From the NCBI GenBank assembly GCA_004292515.1, contig RDXB01000032.1, forward strand, positions 1 to 64,000: a DNA stretch of 64,000 nucleotides, written 5' to 3'. This DNA is from Oscillatoriales cyanobacterium. GTDB lineage: Bacteria > Cyanobacteriota > Cyanobacteriia > CACIAM-69d. Shown piece by piece: positions 54,715-64,000 of the stretch. The first letter of the stretch is position 1. The number at the start of each line of letters is the position of its first letter. The notes below the pieces were generated by a model, which did not search any database, was not told the DNA's origin, and was given only the letters and a program-made list of their open reading frames with translations. The position numbers and the translations under genes were made by a program.

Positions 54715-57018
54715 CTACAGATCTCCTTCCACATCAGCTTCAGCAGTGGCGGCGCGATCGAGCTTCAACACCAACACACCCAACGGCGGCAAGCACAAAT
54801 CGATCGAGTAGGGCCGGTTATGGAACCACCATTCCTCCGCCCATTTGCCACCCAAGTTACCCATGTTGCTGCCGTCATACTTGCGGGCATCGCTATTCAT
54901 AATTTCGCGATAGAAGCCCAATTTCGGCACACCCACCCGGTAGTGAGAATGGGGTTGCGGCGTGAAATTACAGACCACCAACACAAAATCTTGGTAATCC
55001 TTATTCCAGCGCAAGAACGACACCACGCTATGGTTGCTGTCACTGCAATCAATCCACTCAAACCCTTCTTGGCGGCAATCTTGACTGTAGAGACAAGGCT
55101 CAGTGCGATAGAGCGTATTGAGATCGGACAAGAACTGCTTGAGTTTTTGGTGAGGCTCATATTGCAGTAAATGCCATTCCAAATCTCCCCAAACATTCCA
55201 CTCACTCCACTGCCCAAACTCCATACTCATGAACAGCGTTTTCTTGCCTGGGTGGGTAAACATATAGGCATAGAGACAACGCAAATTCGCGAATTTTTGC
55301 CACTCATCACCGGGCACTTTTCCGAGCATATTGCTCTTGCCATGGACAATTTCATCGTGGGACAGAGCCAACATGAAATTTTCGCTAAAGGCGTACCAAA
55401 TGCTGAAGGTGACGTTGTTTTGGTGGAATTGGCGGAACCAGGGATCCATTGAGAAATAGTCGAGGATGTCATGCATCCAGCCCATATTCCACTTCAGGTT
55501 GAAGCCCAACCCACCCACATAGGTTGGCCAAGACACCATTGGCCAAGCGGTGGATTCTTCGGCGATCGACAGAGACCCAGGATAGTAGCTAAACAGCAAA
55601 TGGTTGGTTTGGCGGAGGAAGTCCGCTGCTTCGATGTTTTCGCGGCCGCCGTATTGGTTCGTCACCCATTCGCCATCTTTGCGGCAATAGTCAAGGTAGA
55701 GCATGGAGGCCACCGCATCGACCCGAATTCCGTCGATGTGATATTTATCGAACCAAAACAGCGCGTTAGACACCAAGAAGTTACGAACTTCATTGCGGCC
55801 GTAATTAAAAATTAGCGTCCCCCATTCCTTGTGTTCGCCCTTGCGGGGATCGGAGTGCTCGTAGAGATGAGTGCCATCAAAGTTAGCCAATCCATGGCCA
55901 TCCTTGGGGAAGTGACCGGGCACCCAGTCCACAATTACGCCAATGTCATTTTGGTGACATTGATCGATGAAATACATCAAGTCTTGGGGTGAGCCATAGC
56001 GCGATGTGGCAGCATAGTAGCCAATCACTTGGTAGCCCCAAGATCCATCAAAGGGGTGCTCGGCAACGGGCAGCAATTCGATATGCGTAAAGCCGAGTTC
56101 TTTAACGTAGGGAATCAGTTGATCGGCCAGTTCTTTGTAAGTTAAAAACCTAGCGCCGGGTTTCAGTTCCGCCACGGGCACAGGATCGGCGGGAGTGCCG
56201 TCGTAGTGCGTGCCGGGGATCGAGAAGTTGCCATGTAGCCAGGAACCTAGGTGGACTTCGTAGACGGAAACGGGCTGCTCCGTGGGGGATTGGTGGCGGC
56301 GGCGATCCATCCAGGCGCTGTCGTTCCATTGGTAGCGATCGAGGTTGGCCACGATCGAAGCGGTTTTCGGCCGCACTTCCTGTTGAAACCCGTAGGGATC
56401 GCTTTTTTCGTAGATGTGGCCTTCCCAGTTTTTGATCTCAAACTTGTAGGGATCGCCTTCTTTGACACCGGGGATAAACAAATCCCAGATGCCCCCGTCC
56501 ATTTTCCGCATTTGGTGTTTGCGGCCGTCCCAATGGTTGAAGTCGCCCAGCACTGAGACGTTGCGCGCGTTGGGGGCCCACACGGCAAAGTAAACGCCGC
56601 TCACGCCGTCGATTTCGGTGAGGTGCGCGCCCAATTTTTCATAGACCCGGTGGTGATTGCCTTCACCAAACAGGTGGATATCAAAGTCTGTGACGAGGGG
56701 CGATCGAAACGCATAGGGGTCATACATCACCCGTTCGCGATCGCCTTCTTTGATCCGCAGTTGGTAATTGCTGATCTCATGGCGGGTGATCGTGCATTCA
56801 AAGAAGTGGGGATGCTGCACCGATTCCATCGGCAGTTCTAGGCGCTCTTCGGGGAAGATTACCCAAGCGGCACTGGCGGTGGGCAAATAGGCCCGAATTG
56901 CCCAGGTTGTTTCACCGTCCTGTTGCGACACCAGGTGCGGGCCCAGGACTTCAAAGGGGTTGTGGTGATAGTTGTGGACGATCCGATCGACTTGATCTTG
57001 GGCAATGGTGGGAATCAT
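54715..57018 (-). CDS. glgB: 1,4-alpha-glucan branching enzyme
   Basis: About 767 aa from ATG 57018 ([14 protein letters not shown]). It introduces alpha-1,6 branches into glycogen. An N-terminal CBM48 region (about 120-230) precedes the GH13 barrel with [19 protein letters not shown], the nucleophile Asp in [12 protein letters not shown], the Glu in [10 protein letters not shown], and the transition-state Asp in LSHDEIVHG. The C-terminal beta domain ends [16 protein letters not shown]. The frame reaches upstream to 57087 without a better start. Alone on the strand. Confidence 0.97.
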   Translation of the reverse strand: MIPTIAQDQVDRIVHNYHHNPFEVLGPHLVSQQDGETTWAIRAYLPTASAAWVIFPEERLELPMESVQHPHFFECTITRHEISNYQLRIKEGDRERVMYDPYAFRSPLVTDFDIHLFGEGNHHRVYEKLGAHLTEIDGVSGVYFAVWAPNARNVSVLGDFNHWDGRKHQMRKMDGGIWDLFIPGVKEGDPYKFEIKNWEGHIYEKSDPYGFQQEVRPKTASIVANLDRYQWNDSAWMDRRRHQSPTEQPVSVYEVHLGSWLHGNFSIPGTHYDGTPADPVPVAELKPGARFLTYKELADQLIPYVKELGFTHIELLPVAEHPFDGSWGYQVIGYYAATSRYGSPQDLMYFIDQCHQNDIGVIVDWVPGHFPKDGHGLANFDGTHLYEHSDPRKGEHKEWGTLIFNYGRNEVRNFLVSNALFWFDKYHIDGIRVDAVASMLYLDYCRKDGEWVTNQYGGRENIEAADFLRQTNHLLFSYYPGSLSIAEESTAWPMVSWPTYVGGLGFNLKWNMGWMHDILDYFSMDPWFRQFHQNNVTFSIWYAFSENFMLALSHDEIVHGKSNMLGKVPGDEWQKFANLRCLYAYMFTHPGKKTLFMSMEFGQWSEWNVWGDLEWHLLQYEPHQKLKQFLSDLNTLYRTEPCLYSQDCRQEGFEWIDCSDSNHSVVSFLRWNKDYQDFVLVVCNFTPQPHSHYRVGVPKLGFYREIMNSDARKYDGSNMGNLGGKWAEEWWFHNRPYSIDLCLPPLGVLVLKLDRAATAEADVEGDL

Positions 57019-57325
57019 AGGGCGATTGTTTAAAGCAGTGCGGGTTAAAAACAGGGGCGATCGGCAAGCGATCCGTTTTGAGACCATGACCCTGAGGGGC
57101 CCTAGGGGGTAGCAGTGTCAAGGAAAATGGGTCTAGGGGCGATCCCACGAAGATCGACTGCTGCGGCCAATCGACAGGGGGCGCATGGACAGGGCGATCG
57201 GAGTCGGGGGCGCATTGATGAATAGCTTTCGGCAATTTGATTAATGTTTGCTAACCCTTAGCAACAGAAGGTTGCATCCGGGTTGCACAGACCATAGCAA
57301 ATGCCCGATCGAGGCTCAAGGGAAA
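57019..57325. other. glgB upstream spacer
   Basis: About 305 bp between glgB and moaC on the same strand. No gene, repeat or clear terminator is seen. Confidence 0.5.
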
Positions 57326-57874
57326 TTAAGGAGCGTGGTAGTCGCCGGACTTCCCGCCGGTTTTGGAAATCAACCGAATGTTTGCGATTTGCATCGACTT
57401 TTCTAGCGCCTTTGCCATGTCATAAAGGGTCAAGGCGGCTACCGATGCGGCCGTGAGGGCTTCCATTTCAACACCGGTTTCGGCGGCTACTTTAACGGTG
57501 GCCCGAATTCGGTAGCCCGGAAGCTGGCGATCGGGATCGATCGCCACCTGCACCTTGCTCAAGGGCAGCGGGTGACAAAGGGGAATCAGGTTAGCCGTTT
57601 GCTTGGCGGCCATGATGCCAGCAATCCGAGCAGTCCCAAGCACGTCACCCTTGGGCGCGTTGCCGGACTCGATCGCCTGCAAGGTGGCGGGCAACATGCG
57701 CAAACAGGCTTCGGCCACGGCTTCGCGCGCGGTGGTTGGTTTGGCGGAAACATCGACCATGCGGGCTTCCCCGGCGCGATCGAGATGGGTCAGGGCAGCC
57801 CTTGACGACTCGGCCGCGCGATCGACCTCGGCATCAGACCTCAACGGAGATAAATTTTGGTCGGCACTTGTCAT
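57326..57874 (-). CDS. moaC: Cyclic pyranopterin monophosphate synthase
   Basis: 182 aa. It converts 3',8-cH2GTP to cPMP in molybdopterin synthesis. An N-terminal extension (about 27 aa) precedes [64 protein letters not shown] (active-site His/Lys region) and [24 protein letters not shown]. Start ATG 57874, about 60 bp divergent from tRNA-Arg. No other moa gene is nearby; the MoaD-like gene at 44345 is far away. Confidence 0.95.
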   Translation of the reverse strand: MTSADQNLSPLRSDAEVDRAAESSRAALTHLDRAGEARMVDVSAKPTTAREAVAEACLRMLPATLQAIESGNAPKGDVLGTARIAGIMAAKQTANLIPLCHPLPLSKVQVAIDPDRQLPGYRIRATVKVAAETGVEMEALTAASVAALTLYDMAKALEKSMQIANIRLISKTGGKSGDYHAP

Positions 57875-57935
57875 GCTCGGGAAAACCTGTGCTATGATTG
57901 TTCGGCGCTAAACGGTTAACCAACCGCCAAGCCGA

Positions 57936-58008
57936 GGGCGTGTAGCTCAGTGGATAGAGCACGTGACTACGGATCACGGTGTCGGGGGTTCGAATCCCTC
58001 CTCGCCCG
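57936..58008 (+). tRNA. trnR-ACG: tRNA-Arg (anticodon ACG)
   Basis: 73 nt. D, anticodon and T arms are normal: CGTGA/TCACG encloses CTACGGA with anticodon ACG, and the T loop is TTCGAAT. The acceptor GGGCGTG (57936-57942) pairs with CTCGCCC (58001-58007) except for a T-T at the sixth pair. Discriminator G, no CCA. A34 would be deaminated to inosine to read CGN codons. Confidence 0.95.
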
Positions 58009-58447
58009 TTTCAAAGACAATACGTTAAAACCTTGCTCCCTGCATCGTTTCCCCGGCAATTCACCGAGACGCGATCGCCGCAAGTTTCAACAGTCCCAAA
58101 GCCCAGCCAAACGCACCATCGGCGATCGCCCCTCACCAGGGAATCGATCATAGATGGTGCGCTTTGCGTTAGTTAGTTGATGGGTTGATTGGTTAATTGG
58201 CTAATTAATTGATTGGTTAACTGATTGACTAGATCTCTCGCTCGCGTCGGCTAGCAGCCCTCATTCCCCGACCCCTTCTCCCAAGTTGAGCGCAGGGCAG
58301 CCGGAAATCAAAGTTTTCAGCGATTGTGTTGCCGGCTTGCAAGTCTCTCTGCCGACTTGGGAGCGGGATTTAGGGTGAGGGTCGAGATTAGTGAGAGTCG
58401 AGATTAGTGTCAGAGGTCTACTGTTGATTGACTGGCGACTGAGGCGG
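58009..58447. other. Spacer with AT repeats and an inverted-repeat element
   Basis: About 440 bp downstream of tRNA-Arg. Degenerate TTGATTGGTTAA-type repeats lie at about 58163-58232 and the CCCTCA element at 58258-58381. No gene. Confidence 0.65.
58258..58381. repeat. 124-bp inverted-repeat element (CCCTCA family)
   Basis: Left end CCCTCATTCCCC, right end TTTAGGGTGAGGG; the interior has inverse TTCTCCCAAGTTG/CGACTTGGGAG arms. Second, longer copy of the element at 5899-5982. Confidence 0.65.
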
Positions 58448-59329
58448 CTAGGGGGCCACAGGACTCGCTGGGGCCACGGGGCTGGCCTCGGGGGCGGCTG
58501 CGGGACTTGGGGCGGCCGTTGCTTGGGGGCTAGGCTCGGTGGTGGCCAGCTTCCGAATTTCGTCCTTGAAGCGATCGGGGGCAAGGCCGGCCGCCGTAGC
58601 AAATAGTGCCTCGGCCTGGCTGCCCTTGCCCTGGGTTTTGAGCACTAGGGCCTTGGCCAGCACCGGGCGGAAGTCCTTGGGATTGCCTTCGAGGGCTTTG
58701 TCAAAGGCGGCGATCGCGTCTTCGTAGCGCTCCAGCTTCACATACACATCCCCTAGCAGCATCCGCACCGACACCGCATCGGCGCTGTTGGGTTTTTGCT
58801 TGTTGGCGGCGATCGCCCGATCGAGCGCTTCTTGAATCAAGCCCACAGCGGCTTGGGGCCGTTTTTGTTGCACCAGCAGGGTTGCCAGACCTTGGAGGGC
58901 TTTTAGGTTGCCCGGTTGGCGATCGATCGTGCGGCGGTAGGTAGTGGCGGCGGCTTCCAGTTCACCGGCTTCCGTTTGGGCCTGAGCGAGCAAAATGCTG
59001 TAGTCGGGTTCGTCGGGGTTCAGTTCCGCCAGCTTGGCCAGGGGTTGGATTGCGCCCTTGCGATCGCCCATTTTCAGCCTTGCTTCTAACAGGCCCCGCA
59101 ACACCGACTGGTTGTCCGGCTCCCGCTTCAGCACTAATTCATAGCCCTTGATTTCGGCGGCCAACTGCTCGCGTTCGGAGGTGGGAGAGCCGGCCCGTGG
59201 ACTGGTGGCGGGCGTTGAGGCTTGGCGCAACCCACCCAAAAAGGGCAACACCGCCAGCCCCACAAAGGCCAGCAACGCCATAAACAGGATGGCGCTGGTG
59301 AACCAACGGTTTTGATTCTGTTTTGTCAC
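58448..59329 (-). CDS. TPR-repeat protein with N-terminal membrane anchor
   Basis: About 293 aa from GTG 59329 (VTKQNQNRWF); ATG 59356 is an alternative. One membrane helix (SAILFMALLAFVGLAVLPFL) anchors the protein. The rest has about five tetratricopeptide repeats (ARLKMGDRKGAIQPLAKLAELNP, QTEAGELEAAATTYRRTIDRQP, LQKRPQAAVGLIQEALDR-type, LGDVYVKLERYEDAIAAFDKALEGNP, VLKTQGKGSQAEALFATAA). It ends in a Pro/Ala/Ser-rich low-complexity tail with repeated ASPVAP. A protein-binding scaffold; partner unknown. Confidence 0.85.
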   Translation of the reverse strand: MTKQNQNRWFTSAILFMALLAFVGLAVLPFLGGLRQASTPATSPRAGSPTSEREQLAAEIKGYELVLKREPDNQSVLRGLLEARLKMGDRKGAIQPLAKLAELNPDEPDYSILLAQAQTEAGELEAAATTYRRTIDRQPGNLKALQGLATLLVQQKRPQAAVGLIQEALDRAIAANKQKPNSADAVSVRMLLGDVYVKLERYEDAIAAFDKALEGNPKDFRPVLAKALVLKTQGKGSQAEALFATAAGLAPDRFKDEIRKLATTEPSPQATAAPSPAAAPEASPVAPASPVAP

Positions 59330-59882
59330 GGTTTTTGCCTCGCGATCGGGGCCCATAGTTCAGGCCGGGATTCTGGCTGGGGGCAAATCTCAACATCGAC
59401 CCCGGCAACCAACGGCTCGGGGGGCGATCGGCGAGACGAACCCACCACACCAGCGATCGCCATTTAACCTGAATTCCGCCCCCTTGTGGGCCCTAGGTCT
59501 CCTCCATATTCAAATGTATTCAACTGTTGATTAACCCCCAAGCCCGAAAAAGCGCGAAAACTCTACGGACTCCCTTGGGCAATCCGCGCATTCAGTAGAA
59601 TAGGCAGATTGACAGCCAGCCACCAGTAACCCACGTAGCCGCGCGGCTAGGGCACTCCCCAGGGCCGTCCGGTTAATCGCCTTGATCGCTGATCGGGTCG
59701 TCGGGTGGGATCACCAGTCGCTCCGCCGCCATCGTGCCAGAACAGACCACGCCGCTCCCATCGTTCTGCGATAGTGGAGGGCGATCGCCCCTGGTGATGA
59801 TGCGCTCAGGAACAACAAACATCCTGATCCTAGTGGCTTGTCATTCCTTCGCTCCTGTCTCCGTTTCCTGCAAGGAGGTCTT
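59330..59882. other. Divergent intergenic region
   Basis: About 550 bp between the TPR gene and the following plus-strand gene. No coding frame with support; promoters for both genes are expected here but none is clear. Confidence 0.5.
59872..59878 (+). promoter_or_regulatory. Ribosome binding site fixing the start at 59883
   Basis: AAGGAGG four bases before ATG 59883; strong match with short spacing. Confidence 0.8.
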
Positions 59883-60926
59883 ATGTGTCCGCCATCCGAG
59901 CCGCCTGCGGCCGAGTCACCCACCCCCGACAACGAACCCAAGCGGCCCAATCCGCCGCCTGTCCGCCCCAAGCCCCCAGCAGTCAAGCCCGAGGACGTTC
60001 CGCCGCCCCCCGCTGCCAAGGAATCGGCCAAGATCGTCAGTGTGCTGAAGCCGGTTCGCAAACCGGTCGAGCCAGTGCCCGTTCCGGCTCCTGCGCCAGT
60101 TCCCGCCCCCGAGGCGATCGCCCCTGCCGACGAACCGGAGCCACTAGGCAACCGCCTACATCCGATTCCTCCACCCAGCGATCCCATGCAGTATCGAGCG
60201 ATCGGCCTGGTGCGGGGTCGCTACGTTCCCTCGGAAGAACGCCTGACCAAGGGCATGTTGGTCGTCGAAAATGGCGTTGAAATTGACTCGGTGCTGCTCG
60301 GGCGGGTCATGAGTCTGGTGAAAAACCACATTGATCTTGAAAAAGAGCACCTGTGGGTGGTCTATCCCCGCACGCGCGAAGATCATCTGCACTTGCAGGT
60401 GGTGGGGGTTTGGGAACCGGAAACCCTCCATCGTCCCCCGGCTGAGGGTGAGGCAGAAGCCCTTGAACCGGCGGTGGTGGAGGAAGAGTTTTTCTCCATT
60501 CGTGGTGAGGTGATGTCACAGCGAATTGACCAAGAGGCGGTGGTGGTGCGCATTCAACAGTCCCCGCGCCGCCCCGACGATAAGGCCAAGGCCTTTAAAA
60601 TTCACCTGAAAGGCGTGCTGGGCGATCGCGCTGTGGGCTATTTCTGGGATGTGCGGGTGAAGCGGGAGGCCGATGTGCTGACGATCGTTCAAGGCACTTC
60701 GATCGCCGTGATCCCACCCAAGAAACGCAAAAAATCGGACTTCGACAACAAACGGGGTGGCCCGCGCCGGTTCAATCGGGGCGATCGACCGGGGGGAAAC
60801 CGTAGCGATCGGGGCGACCAGCGCAGTGAGCATCGGGGCGATCGCCCCCCCACGCCGCGCCCCCAACGCAGCCCCGATGGCAAGGCTCCCAAGCCCCGAC
60901 CGCGCACGGCTCCTCCCGAAAGCTAG
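59883..60926 (+). CDS. Protein with Pro-rich N-terminus and basic Arg/Gly-rich tail
   Basis: 347 aa from ATG 59883; an upstream frame to 59838 is not needed. Residues 1-105 are Pro/Ala-rich and disordered. A structured central part (about 105-275) reads YRAIGLVRGRYVPSEERLTKGML, HLWVVYPRTREDHLHLQVVGVW, EEFFSIRGEVMSQRID, VVVRIQQSPRRP and FKIHLKGVL; it is conserved across cyanobacteria but I know no function. The C-terminus has PPKKRKKSDFDNKRGG then GDR/RGG-like repeats (GDRPGGNRSDRGD), an RNA-binding-type disordered tail. Many GDR units coincide with HIP1 DNA sites. Function unknown; nucleic acid binding is inferred. Confidence 0.72.
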   Translation: MCPPSEPPAAESPTPDNEPKRPNPPPVRPKPPAVKPEDVPPPPAAKESAKIVSVLKPVRKPVEPVPVPAPAPVPAPEAIAPADEPEPLGNRLHPIPPPSDPMQYRAIGLVRGRYVPSEERLTKGMLVVENGVEIDSVLLGRVMSLVKNHIDLEKEHLWVVYPRTREDHLHLQVVGVWEPETLHRPPAEGEAEALEPAVVEEEFFSIRGEVMSQRIDQEAVVVRIQQSPRRPDDKAKAFKIHLKGVLGDRAVGYFWDVRVKREADVLTIVQGTSIAVIPPKKRKKSDFDNKRGGPRRFNRGDRPGGNRSDRGDQRSEHRGDRPPTPRPQRSPDGKAPKPRPRTAPPES

Positions 60927-60982
60927 GGGAGTTGGCTGATCGGGCCCTTGTCCGATCGCCATGTCAGTTTAAGCAGGAGTGA

Positions 60983-63900
60983 TTACGTGGGGCGATCGAG
61001 TTCGAGGCAGACCACCTGCCAGGGCTTGATCGCCTTTGTCGTTGTAGTTGGAGTAGTTGGAGTAGTTGGAGTAGTTGAATCGGCCAGCTCTAGCGGCTGC
61101 CCGAGCAGGTTCACCCGATCGCCCCCTTGCAGGCCCAAATCACTGGTCAACTGGCAGGAACCAGCATGGCCGGTACTTTCATAGGCCCGCAGCAGCCAGC
61201 GATCGGCCCGCTGGGGATGGCGCGTCAGGGCCATTAGGTGCAGGGATGGGCTGCCAAACTGCAATAGGGTCGATCGCCCGTGGCCGGGTTGACTGGCTCG
61301 ATCGCCGGGGCAGGCGGGCTGATCGGGCGGTTGTGGATTCGGCATCGACAACGGCATGGCCCGCAAGGGGAGTTGCAACTCGGCGGCCCGGTGGGGCGTG
61401 TGGGCCCCTTGCCAGCCGCCCATGTGCGGATAGATCGCGTAGGTGAAAGACCAGATGCCCCGATCGCTCTGGGGATCGGGCCAACAGGGCGATCGCAACA
61501 AACTGAGCCGCAACTGGCCCGGCCGCGCATCGAAACCGTGGGGCCCCGTCGTCAACAACGACACCCCGCGCACAGCCAGTGCTTGGGGCAGGGGATCGGT
61601 TGGGAGGCGATCGGAATCGGCAATAAAACGCGAGGCCAAGTCAGCCCAACGCAGGGCCGGCACTTCCCATTGAGCCTGTTCGGCCTCGGTTTGGGGACGG
61701 GTGGGCCGGACGATCGCCCCGCAGGGAATTTCATAGGTGGCCAAGTCCGGCGCTCCGGCCAAGTGAAAGGCCGCCTTCAGCAACACATGGGTTTCTTGCC
61801 AATGGGCCGTGGTCTGAATTTGCAGCAGGGGCGATCGCGCCTCCAGCACGTAGTCTTGGATGATCGTCGATTCGCCCACCCGCCGCCGCACCCGCACCAC
61901 CTGGCGCACCGGCCCCAGCTCATGCCAGCGGCAGTCCAGCAGTTCGGCCGGCGGCAGCGGTTTCGTTTCGTAGGCAGGATCAAGGTTCCAAGCGTCCCAA
62001 TATTGCCCCGCGTCATGGAAGGCTTGCAGTTGGTTGCTGGGGCCGCTGAGGATTTCCTGGTTTTGGGACAAGTCCACCAAACTGAGCAAGTCGCCCGTGG
62101 TCGGGTCGATCGCCACCCGCAGCCAGGGATTTTCTAGCAACATTAGCGGCTCTGGCGGAAACAGGGGGCAGTCTGCCAGGGTGGGTTCTGCGTCGGGCCA
62201 GAGCCAAATCAGTTGGTAGCCCACGCCGGGACAGTCGGGAATTTGCACCAGCAGCCGATCGCCCCGATCGCCCGATCGCTGACTGAGCAAGGGGCGGCCG
62301 TCGCCATCAAGGGCCTGCCAGGAACCCGGCGGCGGCGCAAGTTCCACCACCCCCGCTCGATCCCAGTTCAAGCCATTGAAGATCGCCACGGGGATCGCGC
62401 CGGGTTGGGGTGGCTCCGGCCAGGCAATCGACCCAGCCCAGGCAGCCCAGGCTTGATCACAGACCGCGATCGCCTCGGTTTCCGCCGTTTGCCAATCCCG
62501 ATCAGTGGTTTCATAGACCTCGCGAATTGAAGTACCGGGCAAAATGTCGTGAAATTGGTTAAACATCACCCGCTTCCAGGCCCGATCGAGGGTTTGAGCT
62601 GCCTGATCCGCCCGATCGCCCCCGATCAGTCCCGCCAGTTCCGCCAGCGAAAGCCACAACTCCGCCTCATAGAGCAGAGTTTCGCAGCGCCGGTTTGCCA
62701 GCTTTTGATCCAAATGCGTCGTGTAGCAGCCCCGGTGGAATTCTAGATAGAGTTCGTTTTGCCAGCGGGGCCAGGATTTCGCCACCAGCCGATCGCCCAA
62801 ATCTGCCACTCGCCCAAAGCCCAAACGCGGAAACAACGGCGAAGCAGCCCAGCGCCGCCACTGTTCCAACATTTCCCGCGTCGGGCCGCCACCCCGATCG
62901 CCCAGGCCCGGCAACCAAAGGCTGGTGGTTTCGCCAGTTGATCGCTCCCAATCCACGGCATAGCGGGCGATCGGCAAGGGGTCGGCATCGGTGCCAATCG
63001 GTGGCAACATCCAACCCAACACCTGAGACCCATCGGGGCTTTCCCAGGCGATCGCCTCGTGGGGAAACGGGGTGGTGTCGTTCCAGCGCAGTTTTTGGGT
63101 GGCAAAAATCTCAATCCCGCCCAGCCGCAACAGTTGGGGCAACTGCCAACAAAACCCGAAGGTGTCGGGCAGCCAGGCAATCCGCGCCGGTTGGTTGTCT
63201 ACCCATTGGCCCGTTTGGTTGAGGGCAAACCGCTGGCCGTAGAGAATTTGGCGGGCGATCGACTCGCCGCTAATGCAGTTCAGCTCCGGCTCAATCCAGA
63301 GGCCCGCCGCCAGTTCCCAGCGCCCCGCCGCCGCCCGATCGCGCACTTGCTCGAACAGGGCCGGCCGCTCCTGGGCCAGCCATTCAAACAGGGCCGGGCT
63401 GGAGTGGGTGAAGGTCAGCTCGGGAAATTGATCCTGAAGTTGCAACACTGCGCGAAAGGTGCGATCGGCTGCGTCCCAGGTGTCCGCCACGGGCCAGAGC
63501 CAAGCCAGATCCAAGTGGGCATGGCCAACCGCGTGAATTTGCCGCTGTTTGAGCCAGTCTGACCAACCGGTGCTGATCAGCAGCTCGCGGGCTTGTTGAA
63601 GCGATCGCTCAAAGGCCGGCCGATCGGGCAGCGCATCCCAAGCAATTTGATTGATCGCCTGGGCGATCGCAGCCACGGGCGGCAGATCGGCGCTCTCCAA
63701 AGTGGCAAACAGAGCCACCACCGACAGCTCATCGGCCAGCGTACCGGGATCGAGCCGATCGACCAGTTCCGCCGTTTCAAAAACCAAATCCGCCTTCACC
63801 AATGCGCCGCGATCGTGCCCCGGCGACACCAACCGCACCGCCAGATCGATCGCCTGGCCCGGCTGGGCCGAAGCGCTCAACAGCCGCCGACAAGCGGGAT

Positions 63901-64000
63901 CAAACAGATCACCCGCCTGCACAAACTGCCCATTCAGATAAATTTCGGCAAACTCTGCCCACCAGCCCAGGGCCAGCCGCAAATTCAACCCGCCGATCGG
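60983..64000 (-). CDS. Alpha-mannosidase, GH38 (5' end beyond the window)
   Basis: The frame is open through the right edge (64000), so the true start lies outside; about 1005 aa are visible. An N-terminal beta part (AEIYLNGQFVQAGDLFDPACRRLL) precedes the GH38 catalytic domain: HAHLDLAWLWPVADTW (zinc His and Asp), IAWLPDTFGFCWQLPQLLR (nucleophile Asp), FNQFHDILPGTSIREVYETT (second zinc His). The C-terminal beta domains follow. A (TPT)n stretch near the end is encoded by a 9-bp repeat. It would hydrolyse alpha-mannosidic bonds in glycans; no signal peptide is visible in the present part. Convergent with the preceding gene by 56 bp. Confidence 0.93.
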   Translation of the reverse strand, partial: PIGGLNLRLALGWWAEFAEIYLNGQFVQAGDLFDPACRRLLSASAQPGQAIDLAVRLVSPGHDRGALVKADLVFETAELVDRLDPGTLADELSVVALFATLESADLPPVAAIAQAINQIAWDALPDRPAFERSLQQARELLISTGWSDWLKQRQIHAVGHAHLDLAWLWPVADTWDAADRTFRAVLQLQDQFPELTFTHSSPALFEWLAQERPALFEQVRDRAAAGRWELAAGLWIEPELNCISGESIARQILYGQRFALNQTGQWVDNQPARIAWLPDTFGFCWQLPQLLRLGGIEIFATQKLRWNDTTPFPHEAIAWESPDGSQVLGWMLPPIGTDADPLPIARYAVDWERSTGETTSLWLPGLGDRGGGPTREMLEQWRRWAASPLFPRLGFGRVADLGDRLVAKSWPRWQNELYLEFHRGCYTTHLDQKLANRRCETLLYEAELWLSLAELAGLIGGDRADQAAQTLDRAWKRVMFNQFHDILPGTSIREVYETTDRDWQTAETEAIAVCDQAWAAWAGSIAWPEPPQPGAIPVAIFNGLNWDRAGVVELAPPPGSWQALDGDGRPLLSQRSGDRGDRLLVQIPDCPGVGYQLIWLWPDAEPTLADCPLFPPEPLMLLENPWLRVAIDPTTGDLLSLVDLSQNQEILSGPSNQLQAFHDAGQYWDAWNLDPAYETKPLPPAELLDCRWHELGPVRQVVRVRRRVGESTIIQDYVLEARSPLLQIQTTAHWQETHVLLKAAFHLAGAPDLATYEIPCGAIVRPTRPQTEAEQAQWEVPALRWADLASRFIADSDRLPTDPLPQALAVRGVSLLTTGPHGFDARPGQLRLSLLRSPCWPDPQSDRGIWSFTYAIYPHMGGWQGAHTPHRAAELQLPLRAMPLSMPNPQPPDQPACPGDRASQPGHGRSTLLQFGSPSLHLMALTRHPQRADRWLLRAYESTGHAGSCQLTSDLGLQGGDRVNLLGQPLELADSTTPTTPTTPTTTTKAIKPWQVVCLELDRPT
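61044..61080 (-). repeat. In-frame 9-bp tandem repeat
   Basis: GTTGGAGTA repeats about four times (plus strand) and encodes the TPT repeats of the mannosidase C-terminus. Confidence 0.85.

Overview
The window is a piece of a cyanobacterial chromosome. Photosystem II genes psbB (CP47) and psbT, the photosystem biogenesis genes btpA and PAM68, a VKOR-thioredoxin fusion, several protein families confined to cyanobacteria and plastids, and dense HIP1-type octamers (GCGATCGC and its CGATCG core) all point the same way. The DNA is GC-rich, with GTG and TTG starts common. HIP1 density argues against marine picocyanobacteria and for a freshwater or mat-type lineage; a genus cannot be fixed from this evidence.

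Layout. 1-11.4 kb: tRNA-Leu(TAG), an orphan ABC ATPase, two conserved membrane or soluble unknowns, a lipoprotein phosphatase-like gene, the rpmG-rpsR pair, an exbB-exbD-RDD operon, a TPM-domain protein, cobH/cbiC and a convergent fetB-like permease. 11.4-12.8 kb: an AT-rich gene-free stretch. 12.8-19.8 kb: a hybrid histidine kinase with a pseudo-receiver, zinc-ribbon and VWA proteins, an SPFH protein and nrdR. 20-22 kb: psbT and psbB. 22-32 kb: two zinc ribbon-PP2C phosphatases, a GH116 glycosidase and two peptidoglycan-binding paralogues. 32-38 kb: VKOR, btpA, a STAND NTPase and a thioredoxin-like ferredoxin. 38-49 kb: ftsX, prxQ, an alpha/beta hydrolase, thrC with a MoaD-like carrier, a cupin, a J-protein, an O-antigen ligase-like protein and a YaaW protein. 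49-58 kb: a renalase-like flavoprotein, a VapBC-type pair, a DAHP synthase, PAM68-rpsO, glgB, moaC and tRNA-Arg(ACG). 58-64 kb: a TPR protein, a disordered basic-tailed protein and a GH38 alpha-mannosidase cut by the window edge.

Most genes are housekeeping and stand alone or in operons of two or three. Themes are PSII/PSI assembly and thylakoid-lumen redox (psbB, psbT, PAM68, VKOR, TPM protein, btpA, prxQ), signalling (hybrid kinase, two PP2C proteins, STAND NTPase, VWA protein) and glycan metabolism (glgB, GH116, GH38, O-antigen ligase-like).

The most unusual structure is in the spacers. Many intergenic regions carry their own short tandem array with a period of about 11-16 bp, each with a different unit. 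The arrays that lie inside genes have periods of 9 or 12 bp, so they keep the reading frame. There are also small inverted-repeat elements of at least three families. No CRISPR array, insertion sequence or prophage was seen.
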